Positions 15,815 through 24,924 of a stretch of DNA of 64,000 bases are shown piece by piece. Location: NCBI GenBank assembly GCA_946411525.1, contig CAMKEI010000004.1, positions 1 through 64,000 of the forward strand, given 5' to 3'. Both the position numbers and the translations under genes were made by a program. The stretch comes from an uncultured Clostridia bacterium. GTDB lineage: Bacteria > Bacillota > Clostridia > Christensenellales > Aristaeellaceae. Each line of letters opens with the position of its first letter. Within the stretch, counting starts at the first letter, position 1. The notes below the pieces were generated by a model, which had not been told where the DNA came from, made no database searches, and worked only from the letters and a program-made list of their open reading frames with translations.

Positions 15815-17359
15815 ATGGCAAAGATTTTGCTGGAAATGAGGAATATCACAAAGACATTCCCCGGCGTTAAGGCGCTGGACAACGTCAATTTCCAGGTGGA
15901 AGAGGGCGAAATCCACGCGCTGGTCGGTGAGAACGGCGCCGGGAAATCCACCCTGATGAACGTGCTGAGCGGCATCTATCCCTACGGCACGTATGAAGGG
16001 GATATTGTCTACGATGGAAAAGTCTGTGAATTCCATAACATCAAGGATTCCGAAAAGCTGGGCATTGTCATCATCCATCAGGAGCTGGCGCTGGTGCCGG
16101 AGATGACAATCGGTGAAAACATGTACCTGGGCAATGAATGCGGGCATAAGTTCGCCATTGACTGGAACAAAACATATTCCGAAGCTGATAAGTACCTGAA
16201 GATGGTAGGCCTTTCCGAAAGCTCCAAGACGCAGGTCAAGGACATCGGTACCGGCAAACAGCAGCTGGTTGAAATCGCCAAAGCACTGGCCAAGAACGCG
16301 AAGCTGCTGATCCTGGATGAGCCTACATCCTCCCTGAACGAAGAAGATTCCCGCGCGCTGCTGGATCTCATGCTGGAGTTCAAGAAGCAGGGGATGACGA
16401 TGATCATCATCTCCCATAAACTGAATGAGGTCGCTTACGTTGCGGATACGATAACGGTGGTCCGTGACGGTGCCACGATCGAAACGATCGATAACAGCGG
16501 AGATGAACCGGTCAGCGAGGAACGGATCATCAAGGGCATGGTCGGACGCGAGATCACCAACCGTTTCCCGAAACGGGAAAATGTCAAAGTCGGCGATATC
16601 CAGCTGGAGGTGGATCACTGGACGGTCCATCATCCGCTGTATCCCGAGCGTAAGGTGGTAGACGACGTATCCATGTACGTCCGCAAGGGCGAGGTCGTCG
16701 GCATCTACGGCCTGATGGGCGCCGGCCGGACGGAGCTGGCCATGAGTATCTTCGGCCAGACCTACGGCACCAATATTACCGGTGAGATGAAGATTGACGG
16801 CAAGCCGGTCAAAATCAGAAAAGGCGCGGATGACGCAATCAAACACAAGATCGCCTACGTGACCGAAGACCGGAAAGGAAACGGCCTGGTGCTGAGCCAG
16901 AGCATTAAGGTCAATACTTCCCTGGCTCACCTGGACGCGATCTCCAGCAAGACTGTTATCGACGGCGACAAGGAATACGCAGTGGCTGAAGAATACCGGG
17001 ATAAGCTGAAGATCAAGACGCCTACGGTGGAACAGCTGGTGGGCAACCTCTCCGGCGGCAATCAGCAGAAAGTGCTGCTGGCCAAATGGATGTTCGCCGA
17101 ACCGGATATTATGCTGCTGGACGAACCGACCCGCGGTATCGACGTCGGCGCCAAGTATGAAATCTACTGTATCATTAACGAGCTGGCCGCGGCAGGTAAG
17201 TCCGTGGTGATGATTTCCTCCGAACTGCCGGAGGTGCTTGGGCTGAGCGACCGGATCTACATTATGAACGAAGGAAAGATGGTCGGCGAGATGAAAGCCT
17301 CCGAAGCGACGCAGGAGAGTATCATGTCCGTGATCCTTCAGTCAGGAAGGGGTGCATGA
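15815..17359 (+). CDS. gguA: Multiple-monosaccharide ABC transporter ATP-binding protein
   Basis: A 514-residue duplicated ATPase. Domain 1 has Walker [10 protein letters not shown], a [14 protein letters not shown] signature region and [11 protein letters not shown]; domain 2 has the usual altered P-loop ([10 protein letters not shown]), signature LSGGNQQK and Walker [17 protein letters not shown]. Length and motifs match the GguA/XylG/MmsA group. It energises import through the adjacent permeases. The ribosome site is GGAGGAG. Its stop codon overlaps the start of the first permease gene. Confidence 0.92.
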   Translation: MAKILLEMRNITKTFPGVKALDNVNFQVEEGEIHALVGENGAGKSTLMNVLSGIYPYGTYEGDIVYDGKVCEFHNIKDSEKLGIVIIHQELALVPEMTIGENMYLGNECGHKFAIDWNKTYSEADKYLKMVGLSESSKTQVKDIGTGKQQLVEIAKALAKNAKLLILDEPTSSLNEEDSRALLDLMLEFKKQGMTMIIISHKLNEVAYVADTITVVRDGATIETIDNSGDEPVSEERIIKGMVGREITNRFPKRENVKVGDIQLEVDHWTVHHPLYPERKVVDDVSMYVRKGEVVGIYGLMGAGRTELAMSIFGQTYGTNITGEMKIDGKPVKIRKGADDAIKHKIAYVTEDRKGNGLVLSQSIKVNTSLAHLDAISSKTVIDGDKEYAVAEEYRDKLKIKTPTVEQLVGNLSGGNQQKVLLAKWMFAEPDIMLLDEPTRGIDVGAKYEIYCIINELAAAGKSVVMISSELPEVLGLSDRIYIMNEGKMVGEMKASEATQESIMSVILQSGRGA

Positions 17360-18552
17360 CGATGGAAGAGAAGAAACTGAACGTTGGCGCTTTTTTCCAG
17401 AAGTACACGATGGTGATCGCCCTGGTGGCTGTGGTAGCATTCTTCGCGCTCCGCACCGGCGGCAAAACCCTTTTCCCCGCAAACATCAACAACCTCATCG
17501 CCCAGAACGGTTATGTATTCGTCCTGGCATCCGGTATGCTGCTGTGTATCCTGACCGGCGGTAACATCGACCTGTCCGTCGGTTCCGTAGTCTGTTTCGC
17601 AGCGGCCATCGGCGCGGTTCTGATGAAGGCGGGCGTAAACATGTGGATCGCCGTCTTCGCCATGCTGGGCATCGGCCTTGCAATCGGTACTTTCCAGGGT
17701 TTCTGGATCGCCAAGCTGCACGTACCGGCCTTTATCGCAACGCTGTCGGGCATGTACGCGTTCCGCGGATTCTCCAATGTGGTGCTGGGCGGCTATCAGG
17801 TCTCCATCAGCAACCAGACCTTCCTGGATCTGTTCGGCGGCGGCGCCAACTGCTACGTCCCGGATGTGATCCGCCAGATCTTCGGCATGGAAGCCGGGAA
17901 GCCGAACCTGACCTGCCTGGCCGCCGGCATTCTGGCAACAGTGATCTATATTCTCATGACCCTGCGGAAGATCCATGTACAGAAAAAGCTGGGGATTCAC
18001 CAGTCCATTACGGGAACGGCCATTACCACTGCCCTGATTTCCGCGATTATCGTGTGGCTGACCTTCAAGCTGGCCAACCATAAGGGCATCCCAACCGTGC
18101 TGATCTGGATCTGCCTGGTGCTGGGCATCTACCAGTACATTACCACCAAGACTGCGATCGGCCGCCATCTGTACGCGGTCGGCGGCAACGAGAAAGCGAC
18201 GGCCCTGTCCGGCGTCAAAACCCGGAACGTTTACTGGTTTGCCTATGCCAGCATCGGCCTGATGGCCGGCCTGGCCGGTATCCTGACAGCCGCCCGGGCA
18301 AGAGGTATCGATCCCACCTACGGCGAAGGCTATGAGATGGACGCCATAGCATCCTGCTTCATCGGCGGCGCTTCCGCCTACGGCGGAATCGGCAAGGTGT
18401 CCGGGATGATCATCGGCGCTGTGCTGATGGGCGTTATCAACCAGGGTATGGGAATCCTGGGCGTCGACGCCAACTACCAGAAAGTCGTCAAGGGCATCGT
18501 GCTGCTGGTCGCCGTCATCTTTGACGTGCTGTCCAAGCGGCAGAAGCGGTAA
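17356..18552 (+). CDS. gguB: Multiple-monosaccharide ABC transporter permease 1
   Basis: A 398-residue inner-membrane permease with about ten helices. Motifs include [44 protein letters not shown] and [16 protein letters not shown]. The length near 400 residues, longer than the roughly 330 of RbsC/MglC, is typical of the GguB/MmsB/XylH group. It starts at an ATG overlapping the ATPase stop (ATGA); a second ATG 6 nt later is possible. A closely related permease gene follows 19 nt downstream. Confidence 0.92.
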   Translation: MTMEEKKLNVGAFFQKYTMVIALVAVVAFFALRTGGKTLFPANINNLIAQNGYVFVLASGMLLCILTGGNIDLSVGSVVCFAAAIGAVLMKAGVNMWIAVFAMLGIGLAIGTFQGFWIAKLHVPAFIATLSGMYAFRGFSNVVLGGYQVSISNQTFLDLFGGGANCYVPDVIRQIFGMEAGKPNLTCLAAGILATVIYILMTLRKIHVQKKLGIHQSITGTAITTALISAIIVWLTFKLANHKGIPTVLIWICLVLGIYQYITTKTAIGRHLYAVGGNEKATALSGVKTRNVYWFAYASIGLMAGLAGILTAARARGIDPTYGEGYEMDAIASCFIGGASAYGGIGKVSGMIIGAVLMGVINQGMGILGVDANYQKVVKGIVLLVAVIFDVLSKRQKR

Positions 18553-18571
18553 GGAAGGAGGATGGCAAACA

Positions 18572-19741
18572 ATGGATAAAAAAGCAATTGTCTCCACACT
18601 GAAAAAGAACGCCATGCTCGTTGTCCTGGTCCTTGTATACCTGTTCTTCATGATCCTGACCGGCGGCGGTATCTTCAAACCCACCAGCTTTGCCGCGCTG
18701 ATCAACCAGAACGCTTATGTGTATATTCTCGGCTGCGGCATGCTGATGTGCATGCTGACCGGCGGCAACATCGACCTGAGCTGCGGCGCGTTCGTCTGCC
18801 TGCTGGGCGCGCTGGGCGGCGTGATGATGGTGATCCAGGGCTGGGGCACCGGCATCTCTATCATCCTGATGATCGTGATCGGCATTGCGTACGGCTGCGG
18901 TCTGGGTGCCCTGGTCGCCTATGTCCGGGTTCCTCCGTGGATCGCGACACTGGCCGGATACCTGGCCTTCCGCGGCCTGGGTACCGCGATCCTGCGCGCG
19001 AATTCCATCACCGGTTCCATCGCACCTTTCCCTGCGGACTTCCTGAACATCTTCTCCGGAAAAGTGTTCAAGACGCCGGAAGGAGAACTGAACCTGCCCT
19101 GCCTGATTGCAGGCATTGTCGCGGCGGCGCTGGTCGTGCTGCTGGTGTTCCGCACCCGCGCAACGCGGCTGAAGAAGGGTTATGAAGCGGATTCCATGGG
19201 TGCGGCGGCTGCAAAGGGCGGCCTGGGAGCTGCGGCGATCCTGCTGGTGATGTACAAGCTTTCCCTGGCGGGCGGTATTCCCACCGTGCTGCTGTGGGTG
19301 GCGGGTATCGTGCTGGTTTATTCCTTTATCACCAGCAAGACCACCATCGGCCGCCACTTCTACGTAGTGGGCGGCAACATCGAGGCAGCGCGCCTCTCCG
19401 GCGTCAACACCAAGCGGATCATGTTCCTGGCATACCTGAACATGGCCGTGCTGACCTCCATTTCAGCGATGACCGTTATCTCCCGGTTTACCGCGGCGAA
19501 CGCGGACGCCGGAAAGAACTTCGAGATGGACGCCATCTCCGCCTGTGTTGTGGGCGGTGTATCCGCCAGCGGCGGCGCTGGATCCATCCTGGGCATGGTA
19601 ATCGGCGCGACGCTGATCGGCGTGATCAACCTTGGCATGTTCCAGATCAACCTGGACGCGAATTACCAGCGCGTTGTCAAGGGCTTCGTTCTGCTGGCTG
19701 CCGTTGTGTTTGATATCCTGTCCAAGAAAAAGCAGCGGTAA
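18572..19741 (+). CDS. Multiple-monosaccharide ABC transporter permease 2 (paralogue of the preceding gene)
   Basis: A 389-residue membrane protein with the same block order as permease 1: [48 protein letters not shown] and VVGGVSASGGAGSILG. The two are clearly homologous but diverged along their whole length, so this is an old tandem duplication rather than a recent copy. The start ATG at 18572 has AAGGAAGGAGG upstream. Having two distinct permeases could give a heterodimeric channel, or two channels sharing one binding protein and ATPase. Last gene of the operon. Confidence 0.88.
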   Translation: MDKKAIVSTLKKNAMLVVLVLVYLFFMILTGGGIFKPTSFAALINQNAYVYILGCGMLMCMLTGGNIDLSCGAFVCLLGALGGVMMVIQGWGTGISIILMIVIGIAYGCGLGALVAYVRVPPWIATLAGYLAFRGLGTAILRANSITGSIAPFPADFLNIFSGKVFKTPEGELNLPCLIAGIVAAALVVLLVFRTRATRLKKGYEADSMGAAAAKGGLGAAAILLVMYKLSLAGGIPTVLLWVAGIVLVYSFITSKTTIGRHFYVVGGNIEAARLSGVNTKRIMFLAYLNMAVLTSISAMTVISRFTAANADAGKNFEMDAISACVVGGVSASGGAGSILGMVIGATLIGVINLGMFQINLDANYQRVVKGFVLLAAVVFDILSKKKQR

Positions 19742-19757
19742 GATTTGCTGAACAAAC

Positions 19758-19793
19758 AGGTCCTTCTTCTGTCGGGAGAAGGGCCTCTTTTTT
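19758..19793 (+). terminator. Intrinsic terminator of the ggu-like operon
   Basis: A stem of about 12 bp (AGGTCCTTCT with AGAAGGGCCT plus two inner pairs) is followed by CTTTTTTC. Confidence 0.85.
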
Positions 19794-19800
19794 CTCTGTA

Positions 19801-19829
19801 TGGACAAAGCGGAAGAAACCGGATACAAT
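19801..19829 (+). promoter_or_regulatory. Promoter of the zinc-ribbon gene
   Basis: -35 TGGACA (19801-19806), a 17-nt spacer and -10 TACAAT (19824-19829). Confidence 0.7.
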
Positions 19830-19863
19830 TTTATCCAGAATCAAACAGATAAGAGGGATCAGC

Positions 19864-20562
19864 ATGGAGATCGTTTGCGGACAGTGCGGAAAAACAATCA
19901 GCGGAGAGGGCGCGGCTTTCTGTCCTTATTGCGGAGCAAAACTGACGCAGGAGCGGAAGACGCCTGAAACCCGGAATGAGGAAGCGGAACAGGTGGTCCG
20001 GAAAGCACTGTCCGTGAACAGCTACCCGGAGAGAAAGAAGATCCTGCTGAAAGGGCTGGAAGCATATCCTGGCAGCCTGGAGATCGCCTGGGAGCTGCTG
20101 TTTATCGGCGAACCGGAAAAGAAACGGACAAGGAACATGGATTTTTCCATCATCAAGTGCTGGAATCTGGATGTTTACCGGAATCCCGGGGAGTTTTCCG
20201 ACGAAAAGCGGGAACGGATGCGTGAACAGCTGTTCAGCGCGCCGGAACTTGTACAAACCCTGAACCGGTTTGATAACCCCGGAGAGAAACAGCAGGAGTA
20301 CCTGCAAAGATTATGCAGGGAATATGTGGAACTGTTCCTAGAGGGCAGCAATCAGGTTATGGGAAATCTTTTCGGGTTTCATTTTGACCGGAACAAGGAA
20401 AAGAAGCTGGCGACACCGGTTGCGCAGATGATCAGCAGGATCTGCGAAGACGAAAAACTGCCCCCGGAACAACGGGAACAGCTCTGGAAAGCATTATATC
20501 AGGCGTACGGAACCCGGACCGGCGGCAATATGAAGTATCTGGACGAATTGTTAGACTCATGA
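19864..20562 (+). CDS. Zinc-ribbon domain protein of unknown function
   Basis: A 232-residue soluble protein. The N-terminus is a zinc ribbon with C5-x2-C8 and C20-x2-C23 (CGQC and CPYC). The remaining 190 residues are helical, charged and of no recognised family, rich in Glu/Arg and repeatedly resembling helical-repeat proteins (for example SVNSYPERKKILLKGLEAYP). It has its own promoter and ribosome site AAGAGGG. Its last six bases overlap the end of the convergent miaA gene. Function unknown; such ribbons often mediate protein or nucleic-acid contacts. Confidence 0.7.
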   Translation: MEIVCGQCGKTISGEGAAFCPYCGAKLTQERKTPETRNEEAEQVVRKALSVNSYPERKKILLKGLEAYPGSLEIAWELLFIGEPEKKRTRNMDFSIIKCWNLDVYRNPGEFSDEKRERMREQLFSAPELVQTLNRFDNPGEKQQEYLQRLCREYVELFLEGSNQVMGNLFGFHFDRNKEKKLATPVAQMISRICEDEKLPPEQREQLWKALYQAYGTRTGGNMKYLDELLDS

Positions 20563-21447
20563 TTGCATAAGGAACGACTCTATCAGCCCTGTTGCTTCGG
20601 CAGCAGGGCCTTTTGACATATCCAGCCAGCGGATCCGGGGATCGCGGCGGAACCAGGTCATCTGACGCTTGGCAAACTTTTTGATGGCGTTTCCCAGTTC
20701 CTCCACCATCTGCTCATAACCAATCTTCCCGGTCAGGTACCAGGTCAGGTATTTATATTCCAGTCCAAGCTTGATCAAGAATTCCTCGCTGACTCCTTCG
20801 TCAAGAAGCGCGCGGACCTCATCCACCATGCCCTGCCGCAGGCGGATTTCCAGCCGCTCGTCGATGCGCTGCTTCAGGATTTCCCTGGGCCAGGTGACGC
20901 CAAGCTTGAGCAGTTCATAACGGGGCGTTTTGCCGGCCGGCCGGTAATCATCCGCTTCCAGTTTTTCCAGGGCGCGCATGACCCGGTGACGGTTATGCGG
21001 ATCGATATCAGTATCCGGGAGTTTCTGTCTCAGCATTTCATAGAGCTCGGGCGTTTCAAAGGTTTCAAGGTGTGACCGCAGACTATGATCCGGCGCTTTG
21101 TCGCTTAAATCATAACCGTCCGCGACAGCGTCCACATAGAGACCGGTGCCCCCGACGAGGAAAGGGAGGCGTCCCCGATCAAGGATACCGTCGATTGCTT
21201 CGAAGGCCAGACGCTGAAAGTCCGCCATGGAGAAAAACTCACCCGGAGAGCGCACGTCCAGCAGGTGATGAGGCACGCCCTTCATTTCCTCCGGGGTTAT
21301 TTTTCCGGAACCCAGATCAAGACGACGGAAGACCTGGCGTGAGTCTGCGGAGACGATTTCTCCGCTGAAACGGGACGCGAGTTCCACACCCAGCGAACTT
21401 TTGCCGGATGCATTGGTTCCCTCGATCACGACCAGCTTCGGAAGCAC
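20557..21447 (-). CDS. miaA: tRNA dimethylallyltransferase
   Basis: Transfers a dimethylallyl group to adenosine 37 of tRNAs reading UNN codons. The product is about 296 residues, the usual MiaA length. The P-loop is GTNASGKSS, a variant of the common GPTASGKT, followed by SADSRQVFRRLDLGSGK, VPHHLLD, LVGGTGLYVDAV and HNRHRVMRALE, all family signatures. The start is placed at GTG 21447, six nt after GAGGTG; a GTG at 21456 is an alternative adding three residues. It is convergent with, and overlaps by six bases, the zinc-ribbon gene, and is divergent from the HU gene. Confidence 0.93.
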   Translation of the reverse strand: MLPKLVVIEGTNASGKSSLGVELASRFSGEIVSADSRQVFRRLDLGSGKITPEEMKGVPHHLLDVRSPGEFFSMADFQRLAFEAIDGILDRGRLPFLVGGTGLYVDAVADGYDLSDKAPDHSLRSHLETFETPELYEMLRQKLPDTDIDPHNRHRVMRALEKLEADDYRPAGKTPRYELLKLGVTWPREILKQRIDERLEIRLRQGMVDEVRALLDEGVSEEFLIKLGLEYKYLTWYLTGKIGYEQMVEELGNAIKKFAKRQMTWFRRDPRIRWLDMSKGPAAEATGLIESFLMQS

Positions 21448-21543
21448 TTTTTTCACCTCGTCAAATATGCTGAAACGATGATATCACAGGGGTCAGAGGC
21501 GCGCAAGGGCTGCGTTTTGACAAAATAACGACAGGACATGGCA

Positions 21544-21580
21544 TATTTTGTGCCTGAAGAGCCGGAAACGACACAAAATA
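21544..21580. promoter_or_regulatory. Inverted repeat upstream of hup
   Basis: TATTTTGTG (21544-21552) and CACAAAATA (21572-21580) form a perfect 9-bp inverted repeat with a 19-nt spacer, between the divergent miaA and hup genes and 24 nt upstream of the hup -35. It could be an operator read by a dimeric regulator, perhaps HU itself. CCTGAA/TTCAGG form a second, offset pair. Confidence 0.4.
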
Positions 21581-21603
21581 AGGCGTTTCAGGGAAAAAAA
21601 TAC

Positions 21604-21631
21604 TTGACAGAAGGCCTGAAATGGATATACT
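21604..21631 (+). promoter_or_regulatory. Promoter of the HU gene
   Basis: A perfect -35 TTGACA (21604-21609), a 16-nt spacer and -10 TATACT (21626-21631), as expected for an abundant nucleoid protein. Confidence 0.82.
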
Positions 21632-21665
21632 GAAAACGAAAAATCTTTCAAGGAGGTTTTCCCGC

Positions 21666-21941
21666 ATGAATAAGGGTGAACTGATCGCTGCTCTGGCAGC
21701 CAAGACCGAAATGACCAAAAAGGATTCCGAAGCCGCTCTGAACGCCGTTTTGGACGTGATCGCTGAGAGCATGGCCAAGGGTGAGAAAGTGCAGCTGATC
21801 GGCTTTGGCACCTTCGAAGCCAAGAATCGTCCTGCGCGCGTTGCCCGCAACCCCCGCACCGGCGCTTCCGTGAAGATCGCTGCCTGCAAGGCTCCCGCTT
21901 TTAAGACCGGCAAGGCTCTGAAGGACGCTGTCAACAAGTAA
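21666..21941 (+). CDS. hup: HU-family nucleoid DNA-binding protein
   Basis: A 91-residue HU/IHF-fold protein that bends and compacts DNA as a dimer. It starts [11 protein letters not shown] after AAGGAGG; the reading frame is open 45 nt upstream but lacks a ribosome site. The DNA-binding arm contains the HU signature [18 protein letters not shown] and RTG. It has a consensus promoter and a strong terminator, so it is expressed alone at high level. Confidence 0.97.
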   Translation: MNKGELIAALAAKTEMTKKDSEAALNAVLDVIAESMAKGEKVQLIGFGTFEAKNRPARVARNPRTGASVKIAACKAPAFKTGKALKDAVNK

Positions 21942-21955
21942 TTCGGTTTCATGAT

Positions 21956-21984
21956 TCCCGCAGCCGCAAGGCTGCGGGATTTTT
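21956..21984 (+). terminator. Intrinsic terminator of hup
   Basis: A perfect 10-bp stem (TCCCGCAGCC with GGCTGCGGGA), a GCAA tetraloop and TTTTT. Confidence 0.93.
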
Positions 21985-21985
21985 A

Positions 21986-22003
21986 GTTTCACCAAAGTGA
22001 AAC
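21986..22003. promoter_or_regulatory. Palindrome upstream of the transglutaminase-like gene
   Basis: GTTTCAC-CAAA-GTGAAAC, a perfect 7-bp inverted repeat, lies just before the candidate promoter at 22006-22034. It is placed like an operator; no known regulator site was recognised. Confidence 0.4.
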
Positions 22004-22005
22004 GG

Positions 22006-22034
22006 TTGCAAACGGGTTTTGGTTGTGTTAGACT
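22006..22034 (+). promoter_or_regulatory. Candidate promoter for the transglutaminase/pilus-like operon
   Basis: TTGCAA (22006-22011), a 17-nt spacer and TAGACT (22029-22034). The -10 region sits inside a small palindrome, GTTAGACTAAC. Confidence 0.45.
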
Positions 22035-22079
22035 AACCATAACGTTTTTTCATATGGGAATATACGGGGAGGAATGGCT

Positions 22080-22910
22080 ATGGTCGCCGGAGCAGGCAGA
22101 ACGCGCTTCCTGATCTGCGCGATGCTGATTCTTACGCTCTGCGCGGCGATCATTGCCGCGGCAATCAGCCTGAACCTTCCGAAAGCCACCGGTAAATCGG
22201 TAAAAAAAGACGGCAAGATGATCGTCGACTGCAGCAATATGTCACAGGGCTACATCATGGTCAAAGCAAAAAAGACTTCCAAAAAGCTCAAAATACGCGT
22301 TTCCACAGCCGATGAGAAACTGATTTACGGGCTGAACGGCGATGGTGAATATGAAGTGATCCCGCTTCAGCTTGGCAGTGGAAAATACAAAATTGAACTG
22401 TTTGAAAACGTAAAAGGGAAAAATTACTCAAATGAAGGGACAATCAAGCTGAGCGTCAAGATGTCTGACGAGCTCAGCTGCTTCACATATCCAAACCAGT
22501 ACGTCAGTTACAATGAAAACACAGCCTGTGTTAAGTACGCCCAGGATATGTGCAAGGGTATGACCGACCAGGGTGAGATTTTTCAATCCGTCAAAAACTA
22601 TGTGCTTAAGAATTTTATCTATGACTACATGAAAAGCGCGTCCGTACAGGGCATGAGTCAGCAGATGCCGGATATCGATTATTGCTGGAAGAACAGGATG
22701 GGCATCTGCCAGGATCTTTCCGCCATGACCTGCGCGATGCTGCGCGCAGAAAACATACCCGCACGGCTGATGATCGGTACGGCAGGAAACATCTACCATG
22801 CCTGGGTAGTTGCCGTGATAAACGGAGAAGAAAAGTTCTTTGATCCCACAGCGGAACTGAACGGGGGCGTCAGTAAAAACGCAACCTATACAACGGAACG
22901 ATACTATTGA
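22080..22910 (+). CDS. Membrane-anchored transglutaminase-like protein
   Basis: A 276-residue protein with an N-terminal hydrophobic helix (FLICAMLILTLCAAIIAAAI) acting as signal or anchor, then an extracellular region. The C-terminal third has the transglutaminase-like catalytic triad: Cys in RMGICQDLSAMTC, His in NIYHAWVVAV, Asp in FFDPTAEL. Bacterial members are mostly cysteine proteases or of unknown activity. The start is the ATG at 22080, seven nt after GGGGAGGA; the ATG at 22074 is too close to it. It ends 39 nt before the GspF-like gene and probably heads that operon, which would link it to pilus or surface-protein processing, as inference. Confidence 0.78.
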   Translation: MVAGAGRTRFLICAMLILTLCAAIIAAAISLNLPKATGKSVKKDGKMIVDCSNMSQGYIMVKAKKTSKKLKIRVSTADEKLIYGLNGDGEYEVIPLQLGSGKYKIELFENVKGKNYSNEGTIKLSVKMSDELSCFTYPNQYVSYNENTACVKYAQDMCKGMTDQGEIFQSVKNYVLKNFIYDYMKSASVQGMSQQMPDIDYCWKNRMGICQDLSAMTCAMLRAENIPARLMIGTAGNIYHAWVVAVINGEEKFFDPTAELNGGVSKNATYTTERYY

Positions 22911-22949
22911 GCGGAAACAGTGAAAGCAACACATTGGAGGGACCATGAA

Positions 22950-24017
22950 ATGGCAGACGGAGCGAAAAAGAAAAAAAAGGTCATGTCTTCTGAAGAACTG
23001 AGCAGTTTCTGCGATCAGATTGCCTTGATGCTCAGCTCCGGCATGACGCTCCGGGATGGCATTGAGATGCTGGCAGAAGATGAGCAGAAGGGCAATGACA
23101 GAGTGCATCCATATACCAACCTGTACAGGGTGGTGGATGAAACCGGCTCCCTTTATATCGCAATGAAAGAAAATGAAGATGAGTGGCCTTCCTATATGAT
23201 CGAGATGGTCGATATCGGTGAACAGACCGGACGCCTGGAGGACATCATGATCAGCCTTTCCACATACTATCAGAGGGAAGGCAGGATCCGTTCCGCTGCA
23301 GTCAGTGCAATCACTTATCCGCTGGTGCTGGGGATGATGCTGGTGGTAATCATCGGTATCCTCCTCTGGCGGATCCTGCCGATATTCAGCAGGGTGCTTG
23401 CCTCACTGGGGGTTGACTCCTCCGGCAGCGGTTCCGTACTGATGAGGGTCGGATCCTGGGCCGGCTGGATTGTGCTGGGCCTGCTGGGACTGATTGTGCT
23501 CTGCGTGATCGTCATCCTGATCCTGATGAAAACAAAAATGAAGAATAAAGTCCTGTCGTTCCTGAAAAACCTTTTTCCGCCCGTTCGCCGACTGTCTGAA
23601 AAGCTGTCCGCCTCACGCGTGGCAGGCATTCTCGGACTGATGCTGCAGAGCGGTTTTCCGATGGAAAACGCCCTGCAGATGGCGCCCGCCGCACTGGCGG
23701 ACCAGGAGTCCGTCAACAAGGTCAATTTTATCCGTGAGCAAATGAAGAGCAGGGATCTGACTTTCCAGGAAGCATTAAGTGAAAGCGGACTGTTCGCTGA
23801 TTTCCACAACCGGATGGTAAAGGTCGGCGCTGCTTCCGGTCATGAACCACAGGTCATGGAAAAGATCGCTGAGATTTATGAGGGACAGGTTGAAGACGGA
23901 CTGGGCCATCTGATCTCCATCGTGGAGCCTACACTGGTCGCACTGCTGTCTGTCGTCATCGGCGCAATCCTGCTGAGCGTCATGCTGCCGATGGCAGGCG
24001 TGCTGGGTTCAATGTAA
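22950..24017 (+). CDS. Type II secretion/type IV pilus inner-membrane platform protein (GspF/PilC family)
   Basis: A 355-residue polytopic protein. The ATG at 22950 lies eight nt after GGAGGG. Two GspF-type cytoplasmic domains are visible: LSSFCDQIALMLSSGMTLRD with EMVDIGEQTGRLEDIM, and LSASRVAGILGLMLQSGF with MVKVGAASGHEPQVMEKIA. They are separated by two hydrophobic stretches (about residues 135-155 and 175-200) and followed by a C-terminal helix, the usual topology. It is about 50 residues shorter at the N-terminus than typical PilC. It is expected to sit in the membrane and couple the ATPase to pilin movement. Confidence 0.88.
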   Translation: MADGAKKKKKVMSSEELSSFCDQIALMLSSGMTLRDGIEMLAEDEQKGNDRVHPYTNLYRVVDETGSLYIAMKENEDEWPSYMIEMVDIGEQTGRLEDIMISLSTYYQREGRIRSAAVSAITYPLVLGMMLVVIIGILLWRILPIFSRVLASLGVDSSGSGSVLMRVGSWAGWIVLGLLGLIVLCVIVILILMKTKMKNKVLSFLKNLFPPVRRLSEKLSASRVAGILGLMLQSGFPMENALQMAPAALADQESVNKVNFIREQMKSRDLTFQEALSESGLFADFHNRMVKVGAASGHEPQVMEKIAEIYEGQVEDGLGHLISIVEPTLVALLSVVIGAILLSVMLPMAGVLGSM

Positions 24018-24082
24018 TTTATTGAACGGAACGAACAAGTCGCCGCTGATTTGCAGAATCCGGTCAGAAAGGAGTGAACAAA

Positions 24083-24397
24083 ATGAGAATCAATAAAAAA
24101 GACGTCGCCTCGATCCTCATTTTCATCGCTCTGATCCTGACCTTTGTGCTGCTGATCAACGGGATCGCAAACAAGAACAACGGACGGGAGCTGCGGATCG
24201 TCCGGGACGCCGTGAAGAACGCCGCGCTGACCTGTTACGCAGTGGAGGGCGTGTACCCGGATGATCTGGACTACCTGCGTGAACATTACAATCTTTCCTA
24301 CAATGAAGAGAGATTTCAAGTATTCTATGAACCTTTGGCATCGAACCTGATGCCTTCCATTAAGGTCGCAGAGAGGGGAGGGAAAACGGTCAAGTGA
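24083..24397 (+). CDS. Small pseudopilin-like membrane protein
   Basis: A 104-residue protein starting at ATG 24083 after AAAGGAG. An N-terminal basic segment and one hydrophobic helix (VASILIFIALILTFVLLING) precede a small extracellular domain with ALTCYAVEGVYPDDLDYLREH, which resembles the globular start of pseudopilins (the Y-P-x-D-L region). A canonical Gly/Phe-Glu5 prepilin cleavage site is not present. It lies in a run of overlapping genes between the GspF-like and PilT-like genes. Confidence 0.55.
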   Translation: MRINKKDVASILIFIALILTFVLLINGIANKNNGRELRIVRDAVKNAALTCYAVEGVYPDDLDYLREHYNLSYNEERFQVFYEPLASNLMPSIKVAERGGKTVK

Positions 24398-24924
24398 GCA
24401 GAACGCCCGGAAACCATACCTCCCGCACGATACAGAGTGTTTTTGTGCTGCTCCTGCTGTCGCTGTTTGCCTGCCTGAGCACCCTCCTGGTGACCATCGG
24501 CGCTCAGATTTACCGAAACACAGTGGAAACCGGTGAAGAAAACAGCAATTCCCGGATTATGACGGCGGTTGTCCGCAGCGCTGTCTGGGCGGAAGACGGC
24601 GGTGAAGTCCGGATCGAGCGGTTTACAGAACCGGAGATGACGGCGCTGACGATTGTCAGCGAGTACGACGGTGAAAAATACTATAAACGGCTTTACTGCG
24701 CCGTTGATCCTGATCCGCTGGACGGTGAGCCCAGATCCTATCTGTGGGAGAATTACAGCAGTGAAGAAACGGCGTTTCAGCCTGACTACGGTGAATCCCT
24801 TTGCGAGCTGAACAGATTCGAACCCTCACTTGAAGGAAATGTGCTGAGAGTCGATCTTGAATCAGCCAACGGAACGAAAAGCACCATCCGGATCGCCATG
24901 CGGACAGGAGGTGCTGCCAAATGA
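24394..24924 (+). CDS. Pilin-operon membrane protein, unknown family
   Basis: A 176-residue protein with a GTG start overlapping the previous stop (GTGA). One N-terminal hydrophobic helix (VFVLLLLSLFACLSTLLVTI) is followed by a Ser/Arg junction and a beta-rich extracellular domain. The topology is that of a minor pilin, but no prepilin peptidase motif is seen. Position and overlap with neighbours are the main evidence for a pilus role. The family resembles small proteins often found beside Clostridia type IV pilus genes; I do not assign a name. Confidence 0.5.
   Translation: MSRTPGNHTSRTIQSVFVLLLLSLFACLSTLLVTIGAQIYRNTVETGEENSNSRIMTAVVRSAVWAEDGGEVRIERFTEPEMTALTIVSEYDGEKYYKRLYCAVDPDPLDGEPRSYLWENYSSEETAFQPDYGESLCELNRFEPSLEGNVLRVDLESANGTKSTIRIAMRTGGAAK

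Noticed and set aside
15500..18705. Long minus-strand frames of 476 and 455 codons
   Set aside because: Antisense to the ggu-like ATPase and permease genes, low-complexity composition, no start signals.
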